Shown: positions 7,634-13,994 of the stretch, in pieces
Numbering within the stretch: position 1 is the stretch's first letter
Layout of the letters: the number at the start of each line of letters is the position of its first letter
Source: JBGTCY01 sp041748615
GTDB lineage: Bacteria; Bacteroidota; Bacteroidia; Chitinophagales; CAIOSU01
Assembly (NCBI GenBank): GCA_041748615.1
Contig: JBGTCY010000292.1
Span: 1-16,944, forward strand
Reading direction: 5' to 3'
Length of the DNA stretch: 16,944 bases
Made by a program: the position numbers and the translations under genes
Notes under the pieces: model-generated
Told to the model about the DNA's origin: nothing
Seen by the model: only the letters and a program-made list of their open reading frames with translations
The model's database searches: none

Positions 7634-7725
7634 TGTTTTAATTTATAAATTATATTTAAGTTGTTTTTCATTTTTATATTTCCGATTTTCAATGATTCGA
7701 AAAAAATGCAGTTATTTTTGATTGT

Positions 7726-7926
7726 ATGAAAACCACAATCATTTGCAGCGATAACTCGAAAGAGAAAATTGAACTCTTGATGAAAGTCGCCAGAGAAATG
7801 GGCGTCACCGTAGAAACTGTTCCGCCAGTTGATGAAGTGACGCTCATTTCGGAGCCATCACTTGCCGAAGCATGGAGCAGCAAGGAAGACGAGCGTTGGG
7901 ATAACCTGTATGGCAAGAAAAAATAA
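7726..7926 (+). CDS. antitoxin of a type II MazEF/PemIK-like module
   Basis: A 66-residue acidic protein. Its N-terminal part (MKTTIICSDNSKEKIELLMKVAREMGV) looks like a strand plus helix, and its end (SLAEAWSSKEDERWDNLYG) has the LAExW...ED.RWD.LY pattern often seen in antitoxins encoded before MazF or PemK toxins. The toxin frame starts six bases after its stop codon, the usual operon spacing. TATTTTTG at 7713-7720 matches the -7 box exactly but lies only five bases from the ATG, so the mRNA may be leaderless or nearly so; the possible -33 TTTC (7687-7690) is 22 bases away. The frame is intact while the toxin is not. Assignment rests mainly on the partner; the exact antitoxin family is not identified. 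Confidence 0.7.
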   Translation: MKTTIICSDNSKEKIELLMKVAREMGVTVETVPPVDEVTLISEPSLAEAWSSKEDERWDNLYGKKK

Positions 7927-7932
7927 TTCAGG

Positions 7933-8270
7933 ATGTTCAAGCAGGGTGATATTGTATTAACCATTTTTCCATATACCGATTTGAGCGGCTCGAAACTCCG
8001 TCCTGCACTCATTGTTTCTACAAACTCCGTAAATGCCTCAGGAGATTTTGCCTGCCTGTAAATCACTTCTAAAATGTTTGATGATACTTTTTTCATTAAA
8101 CTCAGTAATGACATGCTTGAGCAGCCTCTGCTATTGGAAAGCGGCATCCGCCTGCATAAAATTTTACGCTCAACCAAAGATTGATTGACCGAAAAATTTC
8201 AACAATGAAACCGGATGCGTTCAAAACGGTTATGTCTGCATTCACCGTAAAAATATTTTCTGTCGGATAA
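7933..8270 (+). pseudogene. inactivated MazF/PemK-like mRNA-interferase toxin
   Basis: The frame from ATG 7933 begins MFKQGDIVLTIFPYTDLSGS and KLRPALIVST, the hallmark start of MazF/PemK toxins (GDIV...PFxxTDLSGSKxRPALV). A TAA at 8059-8061 (codon 43) interrupts it after FACL. The same frame continues with ITSKMFDDTFFIKLS and SGIRLHKILRSTKD to TGA 8182-8184. From 8181 a different frame carries LIDRKISTMKPDAF and FTVKIFSVG to TAA 8268-8270, which is what a MazF C-terminus looks like, so one base was lost near 8180. Repairing both lesions gives about 112 residues, the normal family length. TAA ends several intact genes here, so it is not a sense codon. The first 42 residues could at most give an inactive fragment. 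Confidence 0.85.
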
Positions 8271-8387
8271 TTAAGGTCTTTGTAAAAAAAAACCGAGTAA
8301 TTATATCAATTTGTAAAAATCTTTTGCCGGTGAATTAGCTAAGTAATGTTGTCAAAATAAGATCCGCAATTTGAAAACTGCATTAGC

Positions 8388-8415
8388 AGATATTAGACTT
8401 TAGATATTAGATGAG
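8388..8415. repeat. heptad repeat, AGATATT/AGACTTT-like (4 units)
   Basis: Four 7-base units (AGATATT, AGACTTT, AGATATT, AGATGAG) stand in the spacer 8271-8450, between the dead toxin gene and the 3' end of the ABC ATPase gene. The spacer otherwise shows nothing I can support as a gene. Confidence 0.55.
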
Positions 8416-8450
8416 GGTGTTATTTTGAAATTGTTGCCATGTAAAAAAAG

Positions 8451-9071
8451 TTACTGCTTGAATTCCAGAATATTCAACCGCTCATTACAGAACTCATACT
8501 CATCCTGCCTGTTTGAACTCACAATCAGCAGCCTGCCCTTTAAGTAAGAATTCAGCAACTCACGATACCACTTCACACCTGCCGCGTCAAGGTTTGTTGC
8601 GGGTTCATCTAACAGGATGACGGGCACATCGGAAAGAATGGCAAGACACAGCTTCACCCGCTGTTTCATGCCCGAAGAAAAATAACGTAACTGCTTTTCC
8701 GCGTGAGCGTCAAGGGAAAGCAATTCAATCATTTTCGCAGTGGTGATTCCATCCATCGGGCGTTTGAATTTGAAATGAAAATCCAATTGTTCGCTCAGTG
8801 TCAGTTCTTCAATGATTTGCAAGTATGGCGTACAAAGTGTCAGGTGACGAAAGCAATCCTCCGATTCAATTTTTTGTTCATTGTCGGTATATTGAATTGT
8901 TCCTTCTGTCGGTGAAAGGTTGCCCGCGATGAGTTGCAAAAAAGTGCTTTTCCCCGAACCGTTCGGACCAAGCACTGCATACGCATTGCCGGAAGTAAAT
9001 TCGAAAGACACGTTTCTGAAAATCCAGTCGCGCCCGTAGCGTTTGCCGACTTTGTCAAGCGATATTGTCAT
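8451..9071 (-). CDS. ABC transporter ATP-binding protein, single-domain, no permease nearby
   Basis: A 206-residue ABC ATPase. The Walker A motif is GPNGSGKST (35-43), the signature is SSGMKQRVKL (132-141) and Walker B is VILLDEP (151-157) with Glu156 as likely catalytic base. Two positions are unusual: the Q-loop region reads LCTPYLQII, and the H-loop reads IVSSNRQDE, with Asn where a His is usual, a variation I associate with CcmA-like and other small exporter ATPases. Its ATG lies inside the end of lpxA, with a 17-base overlap, so the two are almost certainly co-transcribed and translationally coupled. No membrane partner is encoded in the window. A role linked to envelope lipid export is suggested only by the lpxA coupling. 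Confidence 0.88.
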   Translation of the reverse strand: MTISLDKVGKRYGRDWIFRNVSFEFTSGNAYAVLGPNGSGKSTFLQLIAGNLSPTEGTIQYTDNEQKIESEDCFRHLTLCTPYLQIIEELTLSEQLDFHFKFKRPMDGITTAKMIELLSLDAHAEKQLRYFSSGMKQRVKLCLAILSDVPVILLDEPATNLDAAGVKWYRELLNSYLKGRLLIVSSNRQDEYEFCNERLNILEFKQ

Positions 9072-9852
9072 AACGCGGGTTGAAACCTTTCATGATACCG
9101 CGCACCGACTCTCGGATGAAACGGATGATTTCATCGCGCTCGTCTGTGGCGGGCACTTCCGCCTCAATGATGTTGAGCGCGATAGACACGTTGCGGTGCT
9201 TCACAAACAGAATGCGATAAATATCGAGAATATGATTGATTTTATCGGACGAATAACCCCGCCTTCTCAACCCGATGGAATTGATGCCCACATAAGAAAG
9301 CGGATAGCGGGCGGCTTTCACATAAGGCGGCACATCTTTCCCCACCATCGAACCCCCGGAAATAAATGTATGTTGCCCGATTTTCACAAATTGATGAATG
9401 CCCGACATGCCCCCGATAATCGCAAAATCGCCAATCTCGATATGTCCGGCTAAGTTGACGCCATTGGCGAGAATACAGTTTTTACCAATGATGCAATCAT
9501 GCGCGATGTGTACATAGGCCATCAACAAAGTGTTGTCCATGATTTGCGTGCGCTGCCCCTGCTTCGTCCCGCGATGAATCGTCACATATTCCCGCACCGT
9601 CACATGATCGCCAATCTCGACCGTTGTTTCCTCGCCATTAAATTTGAGGTCTTGCGGGATGGCGGAAATCACCGCGCCCGGAAATATCTTACAGTTTTTA
9701 CCAATCCGCGCGCCTTCCATAATCGAAGCGTTCTGCCCTATCCACGTGCCCTCCCCGATTTCCACATTTTTGTTGATGGTCACGAAAGGCTCAATCACGA
9801 CATTTTGCGCAATCCGCGCCTGCGGATGAATATAGGAAAGCGGTTGGTTCAC
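9055..9852 (-). CDS. lpxA: acyl-ACP--UDP-N-acetylglucosamine O-acyltransferase (lipid A synthesis)
   Basis: A 265-residue left-handed beta-helix enzyme, the normal length for LpxA, which transfers a 3-hydroxyacyl chain from ACP to UDP-GlcNAc as the first step of lipid A synthesis in the cytoplasm. Hexapeptide repeats fill about residues 5-180. Key patterns are IPQDLKFNGEET (65-76), VHIAHDCIIGKNCILANGVN (114-133) with His118 in the place of the E. coli catalytic His125, and GGMSGIHQFVKIG (147-159). The C-terminal helical part follows. The start is GTG at 9852, the only plausible start after an in-frame upstream stop. In many Bacteroidota lpxA follows lpxD and lpxC-fabZ; here the upstream side is a repeat-rich spacer, so it must have its own promoter. 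Confidence 0.96.
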   Translation of the reverse strand: MNQPLSYIHPQARIAQNVVIEPFVTINKNVEIGEGTWIGQNASIMEGARIGKNCKIFPGAVISAIPQDLKFNGEETTVEIGDHVTVREYVTIHRGTKQGQRTQIMDNTLLMAYVHIAHDCIIGKNCILANGVNLAGHIEIGDFAIIGGMSGIHQFVKIGQHTFISGGSMVGKDVPPYVKAARYPLSYVGINSIGLRRRGYSSDKINHILDIYRILFVKHRNVSIALNIIEAEVPATDERDEIIRFIRESVRGIMKGFNPRYDNIA

Positions 9853-9900
9853 TTTAGATAGTTTAATGGATGTTTAGATGTTAGACAGGAGACATTAGAC
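9852..9900. repeat. heptad repeat, TTAGA-containing (7 units), at the 5' end of lpxA
   Basis: Seven units of seven bases (CTTTAGA, TAGTTTA, ATGGATG, TTTAGAT, GTTAGAC, AGGAGAC, ATTAGAC) start at the lpxA start codon and fill the region where the 5' untranslated leader should be. The period is the same as in the arrays at 8388 and 11890, and TTAGA recurs in the one at 8388. Confidence 0.55.
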
Positions 9901-9981
9901 TTCAATCCAATTCGTTTTTTAATTCTGAAAATTGTGTAAAAAAAAGCGTTCACAAACTTACTTATTTTAAGCTCATTAGAT

Positions 9982-10088
9982 ATACCGAGAGAGTAGTCGA
10001 ATTTCCGAAGGAATGAGACGTTCCGCCTTGGCGGATAATACCGAATGTTTAATCGTTTCATGATTCGAAAACTTGAGTTGTTTCGGTA
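9982..10088. repeat. palindromic mobile-element copy 1 (~107 bp)
   Basis: This stretch aligns with 14008-14107 almost end to end. Shared blocks include ATACCGAGAG, TAGTCGAATTTCCGAA, GAATGAGACGT, TTCGAAAAC and TGAGTTGTTTCGGTA. Both copies begin with ATACCGA and end with TCGGTA (short inverted ends), both follow GAT, and both keep an internal pairing between CGAA..AATGAGACG and CGTTTCAT.ATTCG. In this copy the left hairpin arm was replaced by a small CCGCC/GGCGG hairpin. No protein is encoded; minus-strand frames through it are by-products of the repeat. Confidence 0.8.
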
Positions 10089-10284
10089 TGTTTCGGATTG
10101 TTCAATCCTGAAGAAAAATTGATGGCGCTCGCTTCGTACTTCTATGCCTTGCTTTGATGAGTAGCGTATGCGATTGAAGCGCCTTACCTCCGTGCAAAAA
10201 AATCCAAAATGCAAAACGAATACATTAACCACCAACATAGTGAAGATGATAATCGCCTTAAGACTAATTGCTGTGAACAGAACA
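10089..10284 (+). other. spacer with a possible decayed small gene
   Basis: Directly after the palindromic element one plus-strand frame reads FGLFNPEEKLMALASYFYALL, then two TGA codons, then VAYAIEAPYLRAKKSKMQN and further polar residues. It looks protein-like but has no start, no family I recognise and two adjacent stops. A GGCGCT..CTTC/GAAG.CGCC inverted repeat lies in the same stretch. It may be a remnant of a gene split by the element, as happened at 14008, or chance. Confidence 0.2.
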
Positions 10285-10453
10285 CTGTTGGCTGTTAACC
10301 GTGGACTGTTGACTGTGGTCTGTTGACCGTTGTCTGTGGTCTGTTAACCGTGGTCTGTTACCCGTGGACTGTTTGACCGTTGTCTGTGGTCTGTGGTCTG
10401 TTGACCGTGGTCTGTGGTCTGTTAACCGTGGACTATCGTCTATGGACTATGGA
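10285..10453. repeat. array of 24 degenerate heptanucleotide repeats (CTGTGGT family)
   Basis: The sequence parses without a gap into 24 units of 7 bases with one 8-base unit (CTGTTTGA): CTGTTGG, CTGTTAA, CCGTGGA, CTGTTGA, CTGTGGT, and so on, ending CTATCGT, CTATGGA, CTATGGA. The 169 bases found equal 23x7+8. It ends 10 bases before the pntB stop codon. This is the layout of short tandemly repeated heptamers known from cyanobacteria and seen in other bacteria. Confidence 0.9.
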
Positions 10454-10463
10454 CATCAAAAAC

Positions 10464-11873
10464 CTACACCGACTTCACCTCCGACACCAACCCCTGAAGC
10501 GAGGCTTTAGCATCTCCGAACAGCATCCTGTTTTTGGGATGGAAGAAAAGTTCGTTTTCAATCCCCGCGTAACCTTTGCCCATGCTGCGTTTCATGACGA
10601 TGATGTTTTTAGCTTCATCTACATCCAATATCGGCATGCCGTAAATCGGGCTTGACTTGTCACTGCGTGCGGCAGGATTTACCACATCGTTTGCGCCAAT
10701 CACCAGCACCACGTCCGTGCTTTGCATCTGCGCATTAGCGTCTTCCATTTCGAGCAGTTTCGGATAGGGAACATCAGCCTCTGCCAGCAATACGTTCATG
10801 TGACCGGGCATCCGTCCGGCAACCGGGTGGATGGCATAATAAACCTGCACGCCTTTTTCTTCAAGCTGCTGTTCCAACTCATGACAAACGTGCTGCGCCT
10901 GCGCAACAGCAAGACCATAACCCGGAACAATCGCTACTTTTTGTGAATAGCTCAACAAGACCGCGGCATCATTCAGCGAAATTTCTTTGATATTTCCCTG
11001 CGGACCATCACCCTGCGCTCCCGCGCTGGAGCCGCCAAACGAACCGATAATCACATTCAGCAGAGAGCGGTTCATCGCTTTGCACATCAGGATGGTCAAA
11101 ATAGTACCGGCAGAACCTACCAAGATGCCGCCCGTGAGCATCGCCTGATTTTCATACATGAAACCACCGAAAGCGGCTGCCACTCCGGTAAATGAGTTCA
11201 ACAGCGAAATCACAACCGGCATATCCGCGCCACCGATGGGCATCACAAACAAAATTCCATACACCAATGAAAGTCCGAGCAGGACATACATCAAATTTAT
11301 ATCCGGTACATCCATGAAAGTCATGTATGCGCCCAACACGAGTATTCCTGCCATCATCGCGATATTCACAAACTGGTTGAACGGCAATCCCCGGTCGCCA
11401 ATTTTACCTTCGAGCTTGCCGTAAGCAATCATACTGCCCGAAAATGAAACGCTGCCGATAATCAAACCCAGCAGCATCGGGATAATTAATCCGAGCGGAA
11501 TCACCTGCGTGGCGTCTCCATGTGTAAGGTGATTAAATTCAACAATAGAAATTACCGCTGCACACGCGCCACCCATCCCGTTGAAAAAGGAAACCATCTG
11601 CGGCATGGCAGTCATTTTCACCCGCATCGCCATCACATAACCGATACCGGTACCGACTGCAATCCCACCGAAAATCCAGCTATAATTCCCCAGCTTTTCT
11701 CCATTTTCCCCTTCATACAAAAAAATCGTGGCGAAGATGCCTAAGAACATCCCAAATGCCGCAATCAGATTCCCCTTGCGGGCGCTCTCAGGATTACTCA
11801 GCATTTTCAGCCCGAGAATAAAAGTAATGGATGCGATAATATAAGCTAACTCAAGAATAGATAATCCCGGCAT
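10464..11873 (-). CDS. pntB: proton-translocating NAD(P)+ transhydrogenase, beta subunit
   Basis: A 469-residue protein, close to the E. coli PntB length. About nine membrane helices (residues 1-280) form much of the proton channel (domain II), and the cytoplasmic C-terminal domain III (about 300-469) binds NADP(H). Domain III carries all family marks: VPGYGLAVAQAQ (316-327), HPVAGRMPGHMNVLLAEADV (349-368), GANDVVNPAAR (393-403) and KRSMGKGYAGIENELF (428-443). Together with PntAA and PntAB it couples proton re-entry to reduction of NADP+ by NADH, supplying NADPH. It is the last gene of the pnt operon, separated from pntAB by 137 bases full of short repeats, an unusually wide gap for subunits of one complex. 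The stop is followed by the 10285-10453 array. Confidence 0.97.
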   Translation of the reverse strand: MPGLSILELAYIIASITFILGLKMLSNPESARKGNLIAAFGMFLGIFATIFLYEGENGEKLGNYSWIFGGIAVGTGIGYVMAMRVKMTAMPQMVSFFNGMGGACAAVISIVEFNHLTHGDATQVIPLGLIIPMLLGLIIGSVSFSGSMIAYGKLEGKIGDRGLPFNQFVNIAMMAGILVLGAYMTFMDVPDINLMYVLLGLSLVYGILFVMPIGGADMPVVISLLNSFTGVAAAFGGFMYENQAMLTGGILVGSAGTILTILMCKAMNRSLLNVIIGSFGGSSAGAQGDGPQGNIKEISLNDAAVLLSYSQKVAIVPGYGLAVAQAQHVCHELEQQLEEKGVQVYYAIHPVAGRMPGHMNVLLAEADVPYPKLLEMEDANAQMQSTDVVLVIGANDVVNPAARSDKSSPIYGMPILDVDEAKNIIVMKRSMGKGYAGIENELFFHPKNRMLFGDAKASLQGLVSEVKSV

Positions 11874-11889
11874 TCGGTTGGCAGTTTAT

Positions 11890-11945
11890 GGTGTATAGTG
11901 TATAGTGTATAGTTTAAAGTCTAATGTCTAAAGTTTAAAGTTTCT
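11890..11945. repeat. heptad repeat (8 units, AGTGTAT/AGTTTAA) between pntAB and pntB
   Basis: Eight units of seven bases: GGTGTAT, AGTGTAT, AGTGTAT, AGTTTAA, AGTCTAA, TGTCTAA, AGTTTAA, AGTTTCT. The array lies 16 bases upstream of the pntB ATG, where its translation signals would be. Confidence 0.7.
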
Positions 11946-11966
11946 GTCATTCAATTCACTCATCAT

Positions 11967-12014
11967 CACATCCGCTAATCATCAAATCACCACATCTGCT
12001 AATCAAAAAATCAC
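11967..12014. repeat. tandem 24-mer (two units) at the 3' end of pntAB
   Basis: Two adjacent 24-base units, CACATCCGCTAATCATCAAA followed by TCAC and CACATCTGCTAATCAAAAAA followed by TCAC, differ at three positions. The second unit runs over the pntAB stop codon. A 32-base core (11974-12005) recurs at 13747-13778 with 29 of 32 bases identical, so this is a dispersed repeat. Confidence 0.7.
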
Positions 12015-12325
12015 TTCTTCTTTTTCCCTTTAAACATCTCCAGCATTCTGTCTGTGACCACAAATCCTCCAACGACATTCAGGGTTCCCAATATCACGGC
12101 TAAAAAGCCCAGAATCAGCGCTAAATAGTTGCCGGGTTCGGCTTGTCCCATCACGATGATGGCTCCGATTATCACAACTCCGTGAATGGCATTCGCCCCT
12201 GACATGAGGGGCGTATGCAAAATCGCGGGGACATTGGAAATCACCTCGATGCCCAAAAAAATGGAAAGGATGATGATGAAAATAAATTCGCGGTGGTCGT
12301 AAAAAAGTTGTAATAATTCTTCCAT
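12011..12325 (-). CDS. pntAB: NAD(P)+ transhydrogenase, small membrane subunit (PntAB, C-terminal part of alpha)
   Basis: A 104-residue protein with three to four membrane helices, matching the membrane part of the alpha subunit that is fused to PntA in E. coli but separate in Rhodospirillum rubrum and many others. Typical stretches are FLGIEVISNVPAILHTPLMS, GANAIHGVVIIGAI and LAVILGTLNVVGGFVVTDRM, followed by a lysine-rich tail. The frame is open further upstream, but the true start is ATG 12325: it overlaps the pntAA stop by one base (TGATG), a classic coupled junction, and the upstream residues would be very polar. It forms the proton channel together with PntB. Confidence 0.95.
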   Translation of the reverse strand: MEELLQLFYDHREFIFIIILSIFLGIEVISNVPAILHTPLMSGANAIHGVVIIGAIIVMGQAEPGNYLALILGFLAVILGTLNVVGGFVVTDRMLEMFKGKKKK

Positions 12326-13461
12326 CAGGATATTGTTTCTAACATGAGTTTTTTCACGCGCTCGCTCATCGGTTCGCCATTGTGTGTCACACAAGTTCCC
12401 TGAACAATGTCATCTTCAAAATTGAGCTGCAGCGCGCCTTCTTTATCTATCATCAGTTTCAGAAAATTAATGACGTTTTTTCCGAACATTTTACTCGCAT
12501 CCGATGGCATGGTGGCGGGCAGGTTGGAGTTGCCAATCACGGTAACTCCATGATGAATGACGGTTTCATTATTTTTTGTCACTTCACAGTTGCCGCCTGT
12601 GGATGCCGCGAGGTCAATAATCACTGAACCGGGCTGCATGGCTTCTACTGTTTTTTTGGTAATCAATAAAGGCGCTTGCCGTCCGGGAATCTGAGCCGTG
12701 CAAATGATAATGTTCGATTTGCTGGCATGGTCATGAATCAACTGGCGTTGTTTTTCTTTGAATTCCTCCGTTTGCTCCACCGCGTAACCTCCCGCACTCG
12801 CTTCATCGCGCGCGCCTTCCACTTTCACGAATTTCGCGCCCAAACTCTTTACTTCCTCTTCGGCAGCCGCGCGCACATCAAACGCTTCAACCACCGCGCC
12901 CAATTTCCGGGATGTAGCAATCGCCTGCAAGCCCGCGACACCCGCTCCCAATATCAAAGCTTTCGAAGGAGTAATACTGCCTGCTGCGGTCATAAACATC
13001 GGGAAAAAGCGGGGCGAATTCACTGCCGCCATCAATACCGCCTTGTAGCCCGCCACAGTTGCCATCGAGGAAAGCACATCCATTGCCTGCGCCCGTGTGG
13101 TGCGCGGAATAATATCCAAACTGAATGCGGTTACTTTTTTTTGCAAAAATGTTTCAACGAGCGGCTTGTTCAGCAGCGGTTGAAACACGCTCATCCATAC
13201 TTGACCTTCGCGCAAGGCATCCAGGTCTGATTTTTCGGGCGGATGAATGCCCACGATGAAGTCGGCATTTTTCATAAGCGCGTTACGCTCGCTGATTTCC
13301 GCGCCTGCAGATTGGTAGAGAGCATCTGCGGCAAACGCTTTTACACCGGCTTCTTTTTCCACTACGACATTGACTTTCATTTTCACAAGCGTTTGCACAG
13401 CTTCAGGCAACAGCGCAACGCGATTTTCAAAGGCGGGTTCTTTAAGCAGTCCTATGGTCAT
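12325..13461 (-). CDS. pntAA: NAD(P)+ transhydrogenase, NAD(H)-binding alpha subunit (PntAA)
   Basis: A 378-residue cytoplasmic subunit (domain I). It begins MTIGLLKEPAFENRVALLPE, the alanine dehydrogenase/PNT N-terminal pattern. RTTRAQAMDVLSSMATVAGY lies at 120-139, the Rossmann nucleotide-binding motif LILGAGVAGLQA at 169-180 with the acidic end EAFDVR (192-197), and a mobile-loop segment ASAGGYAVEQ at 221-230. It binds NADH and passes hydride to the NADP-binding domain of PntB. It is the first gene of the operon, with one-base overlap to pntAB. Upstream, TAGATTTG on the minus strand (13495-13488) is a perfect -7 box, though no -33 box is clear. Confidence 0.96.
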   Translation of the reverse strand: MTIGLLKEPAFENRVALLPEAVQTLVKMKVNVVVEKEAGVKAFAADALYQSAGAEISERNALMKNADFIVGIHPPEKSDLDALREGQVWMSVFQPLLNKPLVETFLQKKVTAFSLDIIPRTTRAQAMDVLSSMATVAGYKAVLMAAVNSPRFFPMFMTAAGSITPSKALILGAGVAGLQAIATSRKLGAVVEAFDVRAAAEEEVKSLGAKFVKVEGARDEASAGGYAVEQTEEFKEKQRQLIHDHASKSNIIICTAQIPGRQAPLLITKKTVEAMQPGSVIIDLAASTGGNCEVTKNNETVIHHGVTVIGNSNLPATMPSDASKMFGKNVINFLKLMIDKEGALQLNFEDDIVQGTCVTHNGEPMSERVKKLMLETIS

Positions 13462-13487
13462 CAGATAAATTAAAGTTCGATTGGCGG

Positions 13488-13495
13488 CAAATCTA
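13488..13495 (-). promoter_or_regulatory. possible -7 box for the pnt operon
   Basis: TAGATTTG on the minus strand fits TAnnTTTG exactly and would start transcription about 20 bases before the pntAA ATG. No TTTG lies at the right distance upstream, so the call is tentative. Confidence 0.35.
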
Positions 13496-13690
13496 AAAAA
13501 TTATCTACAACCGGATTGATAAGTTTATCAAGAAATGATTGAATTGTGATTTAATTTAATAATTGAATCGTGGGAATGCCTGCTGGCGCAAGAATGACGC
13601 GCCTGCCTTTTGCGTTTGCCTTCTTGTGCCTTTTCTTTTTTCAAGATTTTATCTTGTTGCGTTGGCATAGCTTGATTGAATTCTTAGAAG

Positions 13691-13736
13691 CACACAAGAC
13701 AGCTCTGCTCAATGGCAGCGCAGAAATCTTGCGTGA
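13691..13736. repeat. 46-bp hairpin direct repeat, left copy
   Basis: This 46-mer recurs at 14489-14534 with 43 of 46 bases the same. It folds on itself: ACACAAGA pairs with TCTTGCGT (one mismatch) and TCTGC with GCAGA. The spacer 13462-13821 around it shows no gene I can support; a 75-codon plus-strand frame (13570-13797) passes through the repeat but looks non-biological. Confidence 0.75.
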
Positions 13737-13746
13737 ACGGGCACAG

Positions 13747-13778
13747 GCTAATCAACAAATCTCCACATTTGCTAATCA
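13747..13778. repeat. dispersed 32-bp repeat (second copy of the 11974-12005 core)
   Basis: It begins GCTAATCAACAAATC and ends with CACATTTGCTAATCA, differing from 11974-12005 at three positions. Both copies lie in the same orientation on the plus strand, at opposite ends of the segment holding pntAA and pntAB. Confidence 0.65.
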
Positions 13779-13821
13779 TTGTCAGTTTTGTAATTAATAT
13801 TATTTTTACAAGAAACAACTT

Positions 13822-13994
13822 ATGAAATCTGAACCAAAGTCTTCCCGAAATAAGAAATACCCGCTTTTGAGCAAGCTCAGATTGCGTTTGAGAAAAAAGA
13901 AAGCAAAGACCCTGCTCGACTTTTATGGGAAACTCCCTAATGCTTTTGGTGATGGAGTGGCTTATCAGAAAAAATCAGAAATGAGTGGAAATAA
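13822..13994 (+). pseudogene. VapB-like antitoxin, frameshifted near its end
   Basis: The frame from ATG 13822 gives a very basic N-terminal part (LRLRLRKKKAK) followed by LLDFYGKLPNAFGDGVAYQK. Read as it stands it runs on through the toxin's first codons (SEMSGNKLLVD) into the inserted element, stopping at 14040. If one A is added to the run of six at 13969-13974, the frame instead ends ...QKKIRNEWK and stops at TAA 13992-13994, a compact antitoxin-like end. That end overlaps the toxin ATG (13981) by 14 bases, as in many vapBC pairs. I therefore read a one-base loss in a homopolymer, either a true mutation or a sequencing error. The antitoxin family is inferred from the partner and is not certain. 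Confidence 0.55.

Noticed and set aside
7615..8061. reassignment of TAA as a sense codon
   Set aside because: Two TAA interruptions lie close together, but TAA properly ends proC, the LysM gene, the DUF2179 gene and others, and the MazF remnant also has a frameshift, so decay explains both.
7689..8177. 162-codon minus-strand frame opposite the MazEF-like locus
   Set aside because: The plus strand clearly carries antitoxin and MazF residues; the minus frame is an antisense shadow.
9043..9861. long plus-strand frames opposite lpxA
   Set aside because: Antisense shadows of a well-defined hexapeptide-repeat enzyme.
9849..10238. 129-codon minus-strand frame upstream of lpxA
   Set aside because: It runs through the palindromic element and a heptad array; its only similarity is to another frame through element copy 2 (14054-14353). 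No protein-like domain is visible.
12326..12394. upstream extension of pntAB by 23 residues
   Set aside because: The extension is highly polar and overlaps pntAA coding sequence; ATG 12325 overlapping the pntAA stop is the better start.
13570..13797. 75-codon plus-strand frame before the antitoxin
   Set aside because: It covers the 46-bp repeat and a T-rich stretch, has no plausible domain, and the second repeat copy is not part of a similar gene.
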